Source: Triglochin maritima (Eukaryota; Streptophyta; Magnoliopsida; Alismatales; Juncaginaceae). From it: 64,000 nucleotides of DNA. Both the position numbers and the translations under genes were made by a program. Position 1 is the stretch's first letter, and every line of letters begins with the position of its first letter. The stretch lies in the NCBI GenBank assembly GCA_963682175.1, contig OY821782.1, positions 31,083,741 to 31,147,740 on the forward strand, read 5' to 3'. Under the pieces are notes generated by a model that did no database searches, was not told where the DNA came from, and was given only the letters and a program-made list of their open reading frames with translations. This document shows, piece by piece, positions 1 through 11,697 of the stretch.

Positions 1-738
1 GGTGATTTGTAGGGCATCTCATCAAACAATCGTCGTGCTCGAACCAAATCCCCCATCTTCACATAAACATCAAGGATAGCCGTCCAAGACACCACATCAT
101 TTTCTTCCATCTCATCAAACACTCTACTCGCTTCCCCAACTCCCCCGTCCTAACTCATAAATAAGTGCATTGCACACTGACAATTTACCAACAAAACCCA
201 TCATAACAACCATACCTATCAAGCTCTCTGCAAAATCAAAAAAACCACCACTCGAGCAAGCCTTAAGCACAGCCGAAAAGGTGATCTCATAAGGCATAAC
301 ACTGGACACAACCATATGCCGGAAAAACACCAAAGCCTCGAACCCGAGCCCATTCCAAACAAACCCAGAGATGGCAACAGTCCAAGACACGACAGAAGGT
401 TTTGGGTTTACCTCAAGATAGGCAGCAACCTCCAAAACACTTCCTTCCTTCATGTAAGCATCCATTAGAAGTGTATTAAATACATTGTTTCGGTGGGTCA
501 TTCGATCGAACACTTGGTGGGCCAGATGAAGTTTGCCACTACGGACGTGAGCAAAAATTAGGAGGTTGGTGGAGAAAAGGTCGGAGGTGCTACTGGGAAG
601 GGAGGGGGAGTTGGGGGAAAGGGTGGAGTAGAGGAGATGGGAGGAGACGAGTTGGCGGGTCGAGACACTGGTTTTGAGCGTGTGGGCGTGGACGTCGAGG
701 CTGCCAGGGAGGGAACAAACGGAAAGGCATTGTTTCAA
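1..738 (-). pseudogene. PLS-class PPR protein gene, 5' part, frameshifted
   Basis: This encodes the N-terminal part of a pentatricopeptide repeat protein, an organelle RNA-binding family that acts in plastid or mitochondrial RNA editing and processing. The ATG lies at 736-738 and the frame stays open to 124. It contains PPR helix pairs such as VFDRMTHRNNVFNTLLMDAY, followed by an L/S-like unit (PSVVSWTVAISGFVWNGLG) and an ITFSAVLKACSS unit, the pattern of the PLS subclass. The frame ends early at IYELGRGSWGSE. A second frame at about 1-145 continues the repeat pattern (VFDEMEENDVVSWTAI, RARRLFDEMPYK). The switch falls at a five-base C run on the plus strand (142-146); one base fewer there would join the two frames. 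The gene runs off the left edge, so total length and C-terminal domain are unknown. It is either a pseudogene or a sequencing error in the homopolymer. Confidence 0.85.
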
Positions 739-1758
739 CTTTCAGGAGAGAAATGCAGGTTTGGATGTAAACGTTGAAGGCTTTGGTTTGGATTTTGTTG
801 TTTAGATGTGAGTAAGAGTAAGAGGAATGGAAGTTGAGGTGTTTTGGCGGGAGATTTGTGGGTTTACGGCAGATAGTCTTTTGAGTTTGAGTGACGAATG
901 TGGATTTGGGTTTGCGTTTGTCTTTTGGTAATTTAGAAATTTGGTCTACATGGGTAAAATAGTCTTTTTCTTAGATCTGTTAATAAAGTTTGAGAGAGAG
1001 GTGAAGTAAATACTTCATGGGGTGTAAAGGTGACCTTTTGTAGTTTAGGGGGTGTAAATGATACAAGGTTATAGTTGAAGGGAGGAAACTGTAATTAACC
1101 CAAAATATTAACTATAGATCTTGATTTTCTGTTACTTATGCGTGCCGAAAATTAAGAATTTGGGAAACATGTTGTATAAGTAAACCTGAGTACCGAGACG
1201 CGACCATCGAGCCGTAACACCATGACCGAAGTTCTCGGCCCGACATGGCTTAGTGATCCGTGTCGAATCCGTGGGTGTTGGGTCCAGTTGGATTTTGATT
1301 TTTGGATTGCTTTTTTTAAATTTGAAGTAAATATACAATTACAAGCGAATTAACAGAAACACAAACACAAACACAATTTTTTTTCCCTAAAATAACCAAT
1401 TTATTTATTAATAATTGTTGATTCAATTGGAGAAATAATATATTGGTTACATATAAAAAAATCGGACACTAGCTAAACCTACGGAGTAATGAAAAAAACC
1501 TAAATGGTATTAGGAAAAAATTACTCCTTCAACGGATTAGTTTAGCTAAATAGTCTTCAATCTTCATCGTCACTGCCGAATATACTTTACTACAATGTTA
1601 CATATAACAGTTGATTTACCATCACTACTTCGTCCTTCATCAAAATCATTCCATACTGAAGATGTTTTTTTCCGACAAGTTATACTCGTAGGTCTAGGTG
1701 GATTAACAGGAAAGAGAGGTGGTGGGTTATCAATATATTCAAAATCATATAACAAAGC
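739..1758. other. AT-rich spacer upstream of the PPR fragment
   Basis: No supported gene. The short frame at 1132-1338 lacks any family signature and has low-complexity composition. The first few hundred bases should hold the PPR promoter, but I see no clear TATA box that decides a start. Confidence 0.5.
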
Positions 1759-1894
1759 TAGGAATGTACATCTGGTCCGGACAGGACCGATCCGGTCTGG
1801 TTGGGTCCGGTCCAAGATTGGCTTTTTAAATAAGAAAAACAAAAACCGGACAGGAATCAGATTTTTCGAAAGTTCCGGACCTTGCACATCCCTA
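1759..1894. mobile_element. 136-bp hAT-type MITE with 8-bp target duplication
   Basis: The left end reads TAGGAATGTACATCTGGTCC and the inverted right end reads TAGGGATGTGCAAGGTCCGG, so the terminal inverted repeats match well over about 22 bases. The flanks are AACAAAGC (1751-1758) and GACAAAGC (1895-1902), seven of eight bases identical. Eight-base duplications are the hallmark of hAT transposons. The 136-bp length leaves no room for a transposase. The interior is rich in GGTCCGG repeats. Two open frames cross it on opposite strands, which is a by-product of the symmetry. Confidence 0.8.
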
Positions 1895-2239
1895 GACAAA
1901 GCCATAAAAATTACTAAATATGCAAACAAAAAGTGAACTCTTTTTCATAAATGAGAAAGTCATGATGATAATTGATTGACTAAAATTAACTACTAAAAAG
2001 ATTAGAAAAACCTGGGAAATGAAAAACGGAGAGGTCGCAAAATCAGCAGTCAGCATTCTGCTTGTAGCTTTAGGATTCACGTTTTAGCTCAAACTTGACC
2101 TGTCTCCACCAAAATCAGAGCAATTAAAGAAAGATTATAAAAGATTTAGAAGAGTTGGAGAGATTTGTGTGAAAAAAATGAGAGGGATTGGGGGTTTATA
2201 TAGAGTGTAGGAGGTAGTTTAGTCATTTTAAAAAAAACA
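1895..2239. other. AT-rich spacer
   Basis: I see no coding or structural signal beyond A/T-rich sequence. Confidence 0.4.
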
Positions 2240-2346
2240 ACGACTCTTATAGTCGTTCGAACTGACGTCAGCATCCAACGACTTTAAGAGCCATTGGAGA
2301 ATAGTCCGGTTGTGCCGTGCCGGTGGCGGGCCGGTTCCCAAGTCTA
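2240..2346. mobile_element. Isolated hAT-like terminus
   Basis: Read on the minus strand from 2346, the sequence begins TAGACTTGGGAACCGGCCCG and continues GC-rich, ending at a near palindrome (AACGACT-cttat-AGTCGTT) at about 2250-2268. The hAT element at 3688-6463 has similar ends (TAGAGCTGGGTGCC and TAGAGCTTGGTACCGGG) and a matching AACGGCTACGACTCTTATAG segment. No partner end or target duplication was found on the left, so this is probably one end of a deleted relative. Confidence 0.45.
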
Positions 2347-3057
2347 GATATAAGGTTAAGACATGGAAAATGTACGTATTTTATTCGTCAAAAAACAAAA
2401 TCTCTAAATCTCTTATCGAATGACTTCCAAATTTTTTGATTTTCGACACGCATAGATAATATGAGTGAGATCTACTGTTTGGATTTCCAGTTGAAATTTA
2501 AAATTTAAGTTATTACCAAAGGTAAATTAATGTTAACAAAAATTATTGCAGTGAATCCTCCTAATTAATATTGGAATGTTTGTGCTTTCGATCCGTATTT
2601 GTGGTAAGTGCAGTTGTGGTAGATTATATTAACTACATTGCAATTAGGTGGTGATCGCTAGTCAGGCCAAACTCAGTCAAGCTGGAGCCAGCTCGGGTAT
2701 CTCTCTAAATTACTACACTAAATCTCCGAAATTGTGTCTGATTTTGTCTTCTACATCTATTATACAACCTTAGGTTGCTACAAAGTAGTTCTGACATTTA
2801 TGTAAAGGATCTGAATTTGTCTACGGAAATGCAATAAAAAGTTTATATAGAACATTATTTTCTACGCACGCATTCTAAGTTATTGATTTTTTTCTGGACC
2901 TTAATATTGCTAACAAAATTCTATTGAAATAGAAGTTGCTCAAGAAAAAAAATTACTCCTTTAGATTAACGTCCATACCAGTCATTATAGTTCGAATCTT
3001 CCTTCGTAAATTACTAAAGCGTGCTACACAAGAACACAATCTTCGTACACTCTCACC
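2347..3057. other. AT-rich spacer
   Basis: I see no gene. A short GC-richer patch near 2640-2700 resembles transposon-end composition but has no matching inverted copy that I can find. Confidence 0.4.
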
Positions 3058-3341
3058 TAGGGTTGTCAACTTTGGCTCGGCTCAATAGCTCGACTCGAAC
3101 TACTCAAAAAACGTTCGATTCTAGTTTAACTTGAAAATGAAGGATCCTAATGAAAAACCAAAAATCTTCAAACTTGGTTCGTTAAATGAGCCGCTTGAAC
3201 TTGAAATGTTTTGATGCTCGACTCAATAGTTCGTTCAAATTTTTTATTACTTCATTCAGAATTATTTTTTGTATTTGTTAATAACATAAGATAATACTTA
3301 TGACTCAAAATTTCACTCGACTCAGCTCGTTTACACCCCTA
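3058..3341. mobile_element. 284-bp MITE-like inverted-repeat element
   Basis: The left end reads TAGGGTTGTCAACTTTGGCT and the inverted right end reads TAGGGGTGTAAACGAGCTGA, both followed by GAGC/CTCG-rich sequence. The form TAGGG-x-TGT-x-AAC is typical of short non-autonomous hAT elements in plants. The flanking bases CTCTCACC and CCCCACCT do not form a clean 8-bp duplication, so the exact ends are less certain than for the element at 1759. Confidence 0.6.
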
Positions 3342-3679
3342 CCCCACCTTACGTTTGCAATTTGACACCGGTGGACTCCATTCCCACTTCACAAATTATA
3401 AAGAAGGTATAAATTATACCATAAAATATAAATATACAATATTTTACAAGGGGTCTTAGCAAAAGACGACTTGCTTTTCGTCGGTTAAATGCGGATCACA
3501 TTCTCCACGACCTTCAGTTCTCTCATCTCATCTGATCTCTTCTCGTTTTGGGCATTATTGTGCACAAAAAGCACACCACGCGGCTGTAGTGTCAGGGATG
3601 GTGGTCAATGACCAATCCTGAGGATATTTGACACACAGCCCACAAATTAAACTTCTTCCTTTTCCTTTCTTTTTTGCTT
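3342..3679. other. Spacer between two transposons
   Basis: No gene or repeat recognised. Confidence 0.4.
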
Positions 3680-3687
3680 GGCAAGGC

Positions 3688-6463
3688 TAGAGCTGGGTGC
3701 CAACCCAGCCCGCTGTTCCGTGCCGAAAGCCTGACCCGTTTGTCCAACGGCTACGACTCTTATAGTTGTTGTTTTTTAATTTTTTTAATTTTTTGAAATT
3801 ACGAAATATCATTACAAAAATCTAATTAACCTCCAAATCATTTTTTTTTCAAATCAAATATTTTTTTCCAATATTCTTATTTGCTTCTTTAATCTTTCAC
3901 TAAGTGTTGTAATTGTGTTGGAAGCGGGTCGAGTTTGAGTGAAAGCAATTACTGCCTGATTAGTCCGATTTCGCGACATACCGACACATCTCAGTTTCCC
4001 GCCTTCTCATTTGCATTTTTTTACTTTTTTAGTTTATTTAGCATAATAGTTTATTTGAGTTAAATTTAATTTAGTTAATTATCTTGGATTTCTGGTTGGT
4101 TACAAAATTAAGATTAAAATTTGCCTACATTTTAATTTTAATGACATCTAACCCACCAATTAATTCATCACCTAAACCTGAGAGGATAGTAATCACCGAG
4201 TTAGTGCATCAAGTAGAGGCAAAAGTACTAGAACAAAAACTAGTAAGGTTTGAAATGATTTTGACCCATCACAAGATAAAACTGGGATAAATATGACTAT
4301 ATGTAAAATATGTGTTGTTGAACTTACTACATCTGGTAGTCAATGAACTGGTCATCTAATAAGACATGCAAAAAATGTAAACTTAGGAATGTTATAGTAA
4401 CTTATTCACAACAATCTATTCTAACTATGAAACATTAAAAATTAGGAAATACGATCAAATTAAAGGTAGAGATGTAATTGTTGATTATATAATTAGAGAT
4501 GGATTACCGTTTTACCAAGTTGAATTTCCAAACCATAGAAAGACATTAAGTTACCATAACCCACAATTTCAACCATTTTCCCAGTGCACATTTCGGGTTG
4601 CTGCAAATACAAAATATGATAAGGGGAAAATGAAATTGATTAATACATTTGCATAAATGCCTTATAGGATAGCATTAACAATCGATGTTTGGACATCAAA
4701 ATCTGGTTTCCATTTTGTTGCGTAACTGCTCGTTTTTTAGATAATTCATGGTTTTTACATGAAAAAACATTATATCTTATGCACCGATTTTGCACCCACA
4801 TACTACTATGATTATATATAACCAGATAATAGATGTATTGCATGAATATTCAATAAGAAATAAAATTTGTGTAATTTCTCTTGACAATGCTATTAATAAC
4901 TTTAAAGCAATAGAATTACTTGTAAGATTATGTAATCGACCATGAGATGATATTATTTTTCGTATTAGATGTTTTTAATTATCATTTTTTAAACTTAGGC
5001 ATACAAGATGGACTTGAAATAATAAAACATTATTCACAAAATGTTAAAGATGCTCACTTATATATGTACTAATAATATATATAGATATCAAAAATTTAGA
5101 GAATGGTTCTCTTCTAATGATGTTAGATCTAGAAAGTTTATATTAGATGTTGCTCATAGATGGAACTGTACTTGTGAAATATTGAAATATTATTTTCCTT
5201 ATAAATATTTAATTACAACTTTTTATAATGAAAAACAAAATGAAAATATTTCAACTAATCTTGTTTGGGATGATTGGGATTTTTAACTAATTCTTAATTT
5301 TGTTAGATTTCTTTATATCTGAATTACTTCCAATTACTAGAGTATTAATGAAATTTAGGATTAATGGTTGTTTTGTAGAAATTATAAATGTAATGAAGCC
5401 TAAATTTAATATATATTGGAAACCTCCACCATTAAATTTTTGTTTAGCTTTTGTTATGCATCCTAGATTTAGAATAACCGGTTTACAAATTTACTTACAA
5501 AATATTTTTAAAAACACGAATTATGAAGGTTGTGAACATTAATTACTTATAAGACATTAGAACACACCTTAATAGATATTTTAATCTATATGAACGATTA
5601 CATAATATTAATCAAATGAGTTCAAACATTGCTAGTTCATCGTCACCCCAACAACACATACATGTAGATGAAGATGATAATGATGATAACTTTTAATGAA
5701 ATTGGTTAAACCAGAAAAGATTAAGATTCATATAAAATGAAACACATAACGAATTAACTGCAAATTCAAATACTTATACGTACTTAAGTGCTGCAGATTG
5801 CAAATCTTTTGAGGTTTTAGACTGGTGGAAATCTAACTCTACTAGATTTTCAATAGTTTCTTTATTAGAATGCGATTTACTATCTTCACCTGTGTCAACT
5901 GTGGTTTCTAAGGCTGCATTTAGCATAGGTAAACACGTCTTGACCGACAAGAGGTGCAACACGTCCGCTAGATCACTAGAGACAAGTGTTTGCTTGAAGA
6001 ATTGGTTGGACGCATAAGAAAGAATGCAGAACATTCATATCAACAAGAGCAGTGACGAAGATGAATAAATGATATATAATTGTAATTTGCAATTGTAATA
6101 CTTAATACATTGGAAATTGTATGTAATTTGTAAAATTATTGTACTTAATAAAATTCCACTATCGGTTTGGATGAGCAGACAAGGTAGTTGCTGAGGCAGT
6201 GACGTTGATGAACCGATTATTTTGCTAAAATCCTAATTTGATGGTGTTTTAATTGAATCTTTATAAGTAACTTTTATATGAATATCTCCAGTATGAAAAA
6301 ATAGGCCCACAAATCTGACTGGCAAGAACCAGAATCGACCCGATGGGCCTGACCCGCCACCGGGCACGACCCGACATGAGAGGACACGCCGCCTAACCCC
6401 ATGGGAAACTGGTTCGGCCCCAGGCCTGGCCCGTTGGATGGCCTGACCCGGTACCAAGCTCTA
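3688..6463 (+). mobile_element. Degenerate autonomous hAT transposon (2.78 kb)
   Basis: The left end starts TAGAGCTGGGTGCC and the inverted right end starts TAGAGCTTGGTACCGGG, an imperfect terminal inverted repeat. The flanks GGCAAGGC (3680-3687) and GACAAGGG (6464-6471) agree at six of eight bases, consistent with an old 8-bp hAT duplication. Both ends are GC-rich while the interior is very AT-rich. The interior carries a decayed transposase in the plus orientation (separate entry). Size and end structure fit Ac/Tam3-like RICESLEEPER-type elements. It is immobile because the transposase has many stops. Confidence 0.8.
4084..6034 (+). pseudogene. hAT transposase remnant (BED finger, core, dimerisation domain)
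   Basis: Transposase of the hAT superfamily, which would cut and rejoin the element ends. Pieces read in order in shifting plus frames: a damaged BED-finger-like stretch near 4290-4370 (TGHLIRHAKN), the core segment RIALTIDVWTSK near 4665-4700, then RKFILDVAHRWNCTCEILKY near 5130-5190. These are followed by FYNEKQNENIS, a DFFISELLPITRVL segment from about 5300 and YWKPPPLNFCLAFVMHPRF near 5415-5470. The C-terminal hATC dimerisation block is at about 5815-6015 (LDWWKSNSTRFSIVS, SPVSTVVSKAAFSIGK). The order and spacing match the family. Several frameshifts and stops interrupt it, so it cannot make an active enzyme. Nothing else in the window looks like a complete source of transposase. Confidence 0.85.
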
Positions 6464-6634
6464 GACAAGGGTTCAAATAACAAAAAATCTTAAAGGAATA
6501 ATTTTCTCCCACTCAACTATTATTGAATGGAGGGAATGATCAGGTGCGAGAATTTGTTATCCATATATAAGGTTAATCTATTTATTCCTCCTCGTAGGAT
6601 AAACATTACGTGATTTTATAAAAAAATCTCTTCT

Positions 6635-6911
6635 TGTTGTAAATATATCGGAGATTCTTAGAATCACACAAGCAAACAAGACAAGAGAAAATGTATGTAG
6701 AGGGGAAGACTAATATTTCATTATGTTCTTTATCCGTTACATGACCCAACATCATATATATACTCATAGAGGTGTATGTAAGTTACAAGCATTTATATTC
6801 TATACTAATTGAGATGTAAATACAAGAGATGTTATAATACTCAAAGAGAAGTTACAATAAGTTATAATGGTTGGAAGGTGAATAATCCATCACATATATA
6901 ATTTCACAACA
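6635..6911 (-). repeat. 3' LTR (277 bp) of the 6635-11173 element
   Basis: Plus-strand ends are TGTTGTAAATATA and TTTCACAACA, so in the element's direction it runs TG to CA. Its outer half matches 11022-11173 closely, including the shared segment ATGTTATAATACTCAAAGAG. Confidence 0.8.
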
Positions 6912-6944
6912 CTCCCTATTGGATGATCACATTTTGTTCCACGT

Positions 6945-7255
6945 TTTTCGGCCTACCTCGTTAAAAACCTTGCAAAGTAAAACCCTGTGGGACAAAAACT
7001 TTGTGAAGGAAAAATGAGTACAGAGCATATAATCCCCCCCTTCATTTCAACATATATTTATACACTATGTTGGAGAATAGCGTTATGTTCATGCTTCGGT
7101 AAAAACCTTGGTACAAAAATAAAATGGGAAAATAGCTAAGGAAAAAAAAGTCCATGACATACGCTAACACAATTGCACAAGCTGCCTCATTAAGGACATT
7201 ATCAAGTAAAATCCTATTTGACAAAAACTTGAAAAAGGGAAAAAGAGTACAACTA
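6945..7255 (-). repeat. Reiterated copia-type motif next to the 3' LTR
   Basis: A motif of the form TTAAAAACCTTGCAAAGTAAAACCC followed by GACAAAAACTTT and a purine-rich GAAGGAAAAA-GAGTAC occurs about three times with drift, near 6960, 7093 and 7193. Such blocks are common just upstream of the 3' LTR in plant copia elements. Function is unknown. Confidence 0.6.
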
Positions 7256-10200
7256 CAAGCCATCTGGGCTTTGTCCTTGAGAGATAGTCATCATTCTAGG
7301 ATGATAATTACATATCTGCTCCCACTAATTCGTAGTTCACCAACATGCATAAAGATTGCAACATTTCCACAATAATACAATTTTTTGTTGTTGTTGTGGA
7401 TCAAATATATAGGAGGCATAACTGAAGTAAATATTTATCTCGTGAATATAGTAACTAAATTTGATAGATCCATAAAGAGGTAATGAAAATATGTTGAACG
7501 TTATTTGAATGAGTAACATAATGTAGTCTTATACATTTTGAGAGAATGAGTAAAATCATAATGGATGTTGGATTCTGTAAAAAATCATTGTATCACTACT
7601 CACTTTATAATGTACCACCATTATATTATAATGTGATTTCTATTCATATTTTTCAGGAATAAAATTTGAGAAATCAGGCCTACAGGTCCAAACAATATGT
7701 TTACTAAGCGAATTTAGTTTTACATTCTACGTCTTCTTTTATTCATTTTAAATATGAATGCTTCTTACATTCTTATAATATTATACGTTCTAGATCCAGA
7801 TTCTCTAGTAAGAATATGAATTAGTCGTCAACGATAACGTCAATTATTTTATGTTTCTCTTTTATAATAACCAAACCCTCGTCGTTTCCCAACACCGTTA
7901 TGTATTCCCGGAATCTTTAGATTTGTTAGCAACTGTTTTTATTTTACCGAGTTTATACAGGAATAACCTCTTTAGGAGGTGCAATGAGTGACTAACTTTT
8001 ATTTTCATTTCTACAAATAATATATGTTCTAGTCAATGTTTCTGGTGTGGGTTGAGCTCAAATATATTTTATCATGTGGAGATCTCCACTTTATGTTATA
8101 TGTATTATGTCAAGTCAATAAACACGTATGACAATTAATTGCTAGATATTGCAAAGTAATAATTTTATAAACTTCTGGTTCAATCATACTTGTACGTATA
8201 TTCTCTTACGAACTTTAGGTTCAATATAATACATTTATTCTTTAAGCTTCTGACTTTCTCCCCCTATTGCCAAAAAAACCTGCCTTTATATATATTGTTG
8301 GACTGCACAATAAAATACATCGCCCTTCAGGGGCTTAAATTTTATTTTAATATTGTCAAGAATATGAATCATGCTAAAATGTCCAAGTGATATTAAGGCC
8401 ATAAAAGTTTGGTGGTGGTAATGTAAAAGAAATTGTAGATGAGAAACATTCCATTCAATATCGTACAAGTAATATAGGAGAACAATCATAAAATGATGTA
8501 TATCTAACATAAAAATTATTTTATGAATAATATCAGCAAGTATGCACATTATTATATCATGTATAAATTTGAAGATCCCATAATGATCCATATTGAGAGA
8601 TATTTTATAAACAGATGAACTCTCATTTTATTGTGTTAATCGGTCGACAAATTTGAATTCATTTTTGTTCAACTAGTAAAGCTTAATTAAGTTATCAAAA
8701 TGCAGGATCACTGTCGATGCTCATCATGAATGCAAATGATAACTTCATTTAGGCACTTCTAGGCCGGTATCTCTAGGTAACTCGTTTGAGAGTCATTTGG
8801 ATTATATTATGTCATATTTGCAGAATTTATTTTTCCACCGTGTATGCTTTTTTCTTTGACGATTCTCTTGTAACGTGTGCTTTGGGCACATGACCCAAAA
8901 TACAAGGGCACATATTGTGATTTTACAATAACTTATGCTCATGACTTTCAATCACAAGTAATCATATCCCATGAACAGATAAAGCCCGTGGATATATACC
9001 CACTTAGTTGAAGAATCTTCTCATTTTTCAGTGGATGGTCATCATATCTTATCATCATCGACTCAATCGGTTAAATCATATGTTATTAGAATCAATATTC
9101 ATTTGATTCACCAGTGCATATCTTTTGACCAAACCACTACGTGTGCAATGCACATCATTCAAAAGTCAGGTAATTTTCTCAATTGTATTTGCCGTACATG
9201 ATTGTAGTAATATAATTTTTTTTCTTTACATGAATTATAGTCTCAACACAAATCATTCTGGAGATTTGAAACTTAATAAGTTTCTTGAGACCTAGTAAAT
9301 AAAATGCATCATTTAAAGTCAAGATAATTCCACATGTAACAGTACATATGACTCTTCTATACATGATGCATAAATCATATTTCCTGATCTTAAATGAAAT
9401 ATGAGACCGAAGAATATCCATACTCTTCATTTCAAGCTAAATAAATATTTGTTATAGATAAATTATTTATGCAACTATTACAAAATAAATGATAAAGTTC
9501 TTCTAATGACAAAATATAATCAAAATAAGAATCATGCATTAAACCATATCAAACCCAATTAATTTCAACGTAACTTTGTATAAATCTTTTAGATAGAAAT
9601 CATGCATATCAACCTATTACCATAGGCATGTATATTTTGCCTTTTAAGACGATAAATGCAAATACTATCTTTGTTGTTGAACATTAATAGATATATTATA
9701 ATGATATGCATAAATAGTCACGATGAACATAAAAATGTTGAATATCGATATGCTAACAATATATGCATGTGTATTATTAATATCTAGAAGAATCTCATCG
9801 TGATGAATAAAAATCACAAGTACGGAAATATATTGGACTAATGAGAGCATTAACCAATATAAAATATATAGTTTCAAGAGAAATAACAAATAAATCAAAA
9901 GCTTAAAGATAATAATTATGAAAATATGATAACCAAATGAACCTCAAGTATATTAAACAAAATATTTGTATCATGGTATATAATGATCATTTGTCATATT
10001 GGTATTCCAGCATATGGTCATGTATATTTATTAGAGAGAGTATATACTATTTATCAAATAAAACTCACATAACTAAAAAAATATTGGTTTCGTGGAGAGT
10101 TACTTGACAATCCATTTTGATTTCCGAATTTCTATACGATAAGGACATTAATTATTTTGTCGTTTATCTCATCCACATTCATATCCACAATCATCGCAAA

Positions 10201-11021
10201 ATGATAATACTAGACTTTTGTAAGACATTTCATTAGCTCATACATTCACTTCAGGGAATGGAGCAAATCAATTGGGTAGATTTCGTGATTTTTCATCCAT
10301 AACTCGATATTCAACTCAGCCACACTTGGGCACGAGCCTAGATCATGATATTTCCGAAATCATTTTCTTGAAAATGAATGCGAAGGAAAAGCACATTTTT
10401 CGTTTTATCTTGATTTGATGCTTATTTCTTTTTTCATTTGGTATTTTCAAGGGCAATTGGTTGGATTCAACATCCAAAATCCGGGATAAGTAATTCTTAT
10501 CTCTTATCGAGTATAAAGTTTAAAGTGAAATTGTGCAAGCATTAAAAAATGATTGGTACATGCACGTGAAGGAACAAAAACAACTTCATTTTTATATTGC
10601 ATATGCAACTTATGAACACTTTTAAAACATATACATGTACTACTTTTTGAATGCATACTAAAACATCTCAAATATGAAGACATTATAATGTGCTTGAACC
10701 ATATAATATACATATGTGCATATTAGCAATTCTAAAAGCAACAAATAGCAATGCTGATTGTATGTAATATATCCTCTTCTCTTTTACAAAATAAAAATGA
10801 TATATTCTGTGCACCATGTGAGTAAATACGAAATTAATTATCTCGTGATAAAAAATATACAATCAAATGATTTAATACATACATATTTCAATAATTACCC
10901 TCTTTGTCAATGATACAATTCAATAAAGGTCAATTGTAACTTTGTAATAAACAAAAATGTGAATCATTTGAATCTTAATGATTACAATAAATTAGGATTT
11001 ATATTTACAATAAATTAGGAG
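7256..11021. other. AT-rich interior of the LTR element, no coding seen
   Basis: I examined the open frames on both strands (for example 8190-8390, 8286-8591, 9179-9430, 9665-9898, 10504-10713). All are short, AT-driven and lack motifs of retroelement or host proteins. Confidence 0.5.
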
Positions 11022-11173
11022 CTGTATGTAAGTTACAAGCAATTACATTCTATACTAGTTGAGATATAAATAAGAATGCAAATACAAGAGATGTTATAAT
11101 ACTCAAAGAGAAGTTATAATAAGTTATAATGGTTGGAAGGTGAATCGTCCATCACATATATAATTTCATAACA
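11022..11173 (-). repeat. Truncated 5' LTR of the 6635-11173 element
   Basis: It matches the outer 140-150 bases of 6635-6911, then similarity stops abruptly at ACATACAGCTCC. The lost part includes the LTR's inner end and the primer binding site, so no priming site is visible. Confidence 0.75.
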
Positions 11174-11313
11174 CTTCTAACACACCAATTTGGCCATGTC
11201 ATATTAAGCTTTTCATGTTTGAAGTATTACTCTATTAAATATTCCTTTAGCATATCAAACCTAGATAATATAAATTCTTATTCACCTAAAAGGCTAATCT
11301 AATAGTTACCACT

Positions 11314-11318
11314 GAAAT
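11314..11318. repeat. Target site duplication GAAAT, left copy
   Basis: Exact match to 20472-20476 on the far side of the Tekay-like element. A 5-bp duplication is standard for Ty3/gypsy integrase. Confidence 0.9.
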
Positions 11319-11697
11319 TGTAACATTCTCAAACAGCGGAAGAATTTAACATTTTAAATAACACACAATCAACTGAGGATATTACGCAAATATGGAAACA
11401 GGTGCACCCACATATATAATATATATATGTACATCAGAGTATTTCAAAAGCTGTGATTACATCAAAAGGCTATACAACGAATACAATAATCACCCGACCT
11501 CAACTGAGAGAAAGCTGGATCCGGTAGCGGTGCTCCTCTCCTCGGTCACCACCCTCTATCGCCGGTCACGACCTGAAAAGTAAACGTGCAACAATGCCTG
11601 AGTTTCCATAAGGAAACCCCGTATGCCAAACTCTACAATGCATGAAATAAAAACACCCTAGCATGCAGTTCTACTAACAAGAAAAGCATCTCAAACA

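Larger units (their letters stand above)
6635..11173 (-). mobile_element. LTR retrotransposon without recognisable coding, flanked by CTTCT
   Basis: The element is bounded by exact 5-bp copies of CTTCT (6630-6634 and 11174-11178). On the minus strand each LTR begins TGTTRTGAAATTATATATG. The left (3') LTR is complete; the right (5') LTR keeps only its first about 150 bases. The internal part near the 3' LTR has the copia-like block with AAAACCTTGCAAAGTAAAACC and related repeats that usually lies between pol and the 3' LTR. I find no gag, protease, integrase or reverse transcriptase in the remaining 3.7 kb, so it is either a large non-autonomous derivative or a copia element decayed beyond recognition. 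The orientation rests on the LTR ends and the tract position. Confidence 0.75.

Noticed and set aside
1132..1338. 68-codon minus frame with Arg/Thr/Pro-rich middle
   Set aside because: No start context, no family resemblance; resembles non-coding repeat translations.
1595..1936. 113-codon plus frame and 119-codon minus frame
   Set aside because: Both cross the palindromic MITE at 1759-1894; composition and ends follow the repeat, not a protein family.
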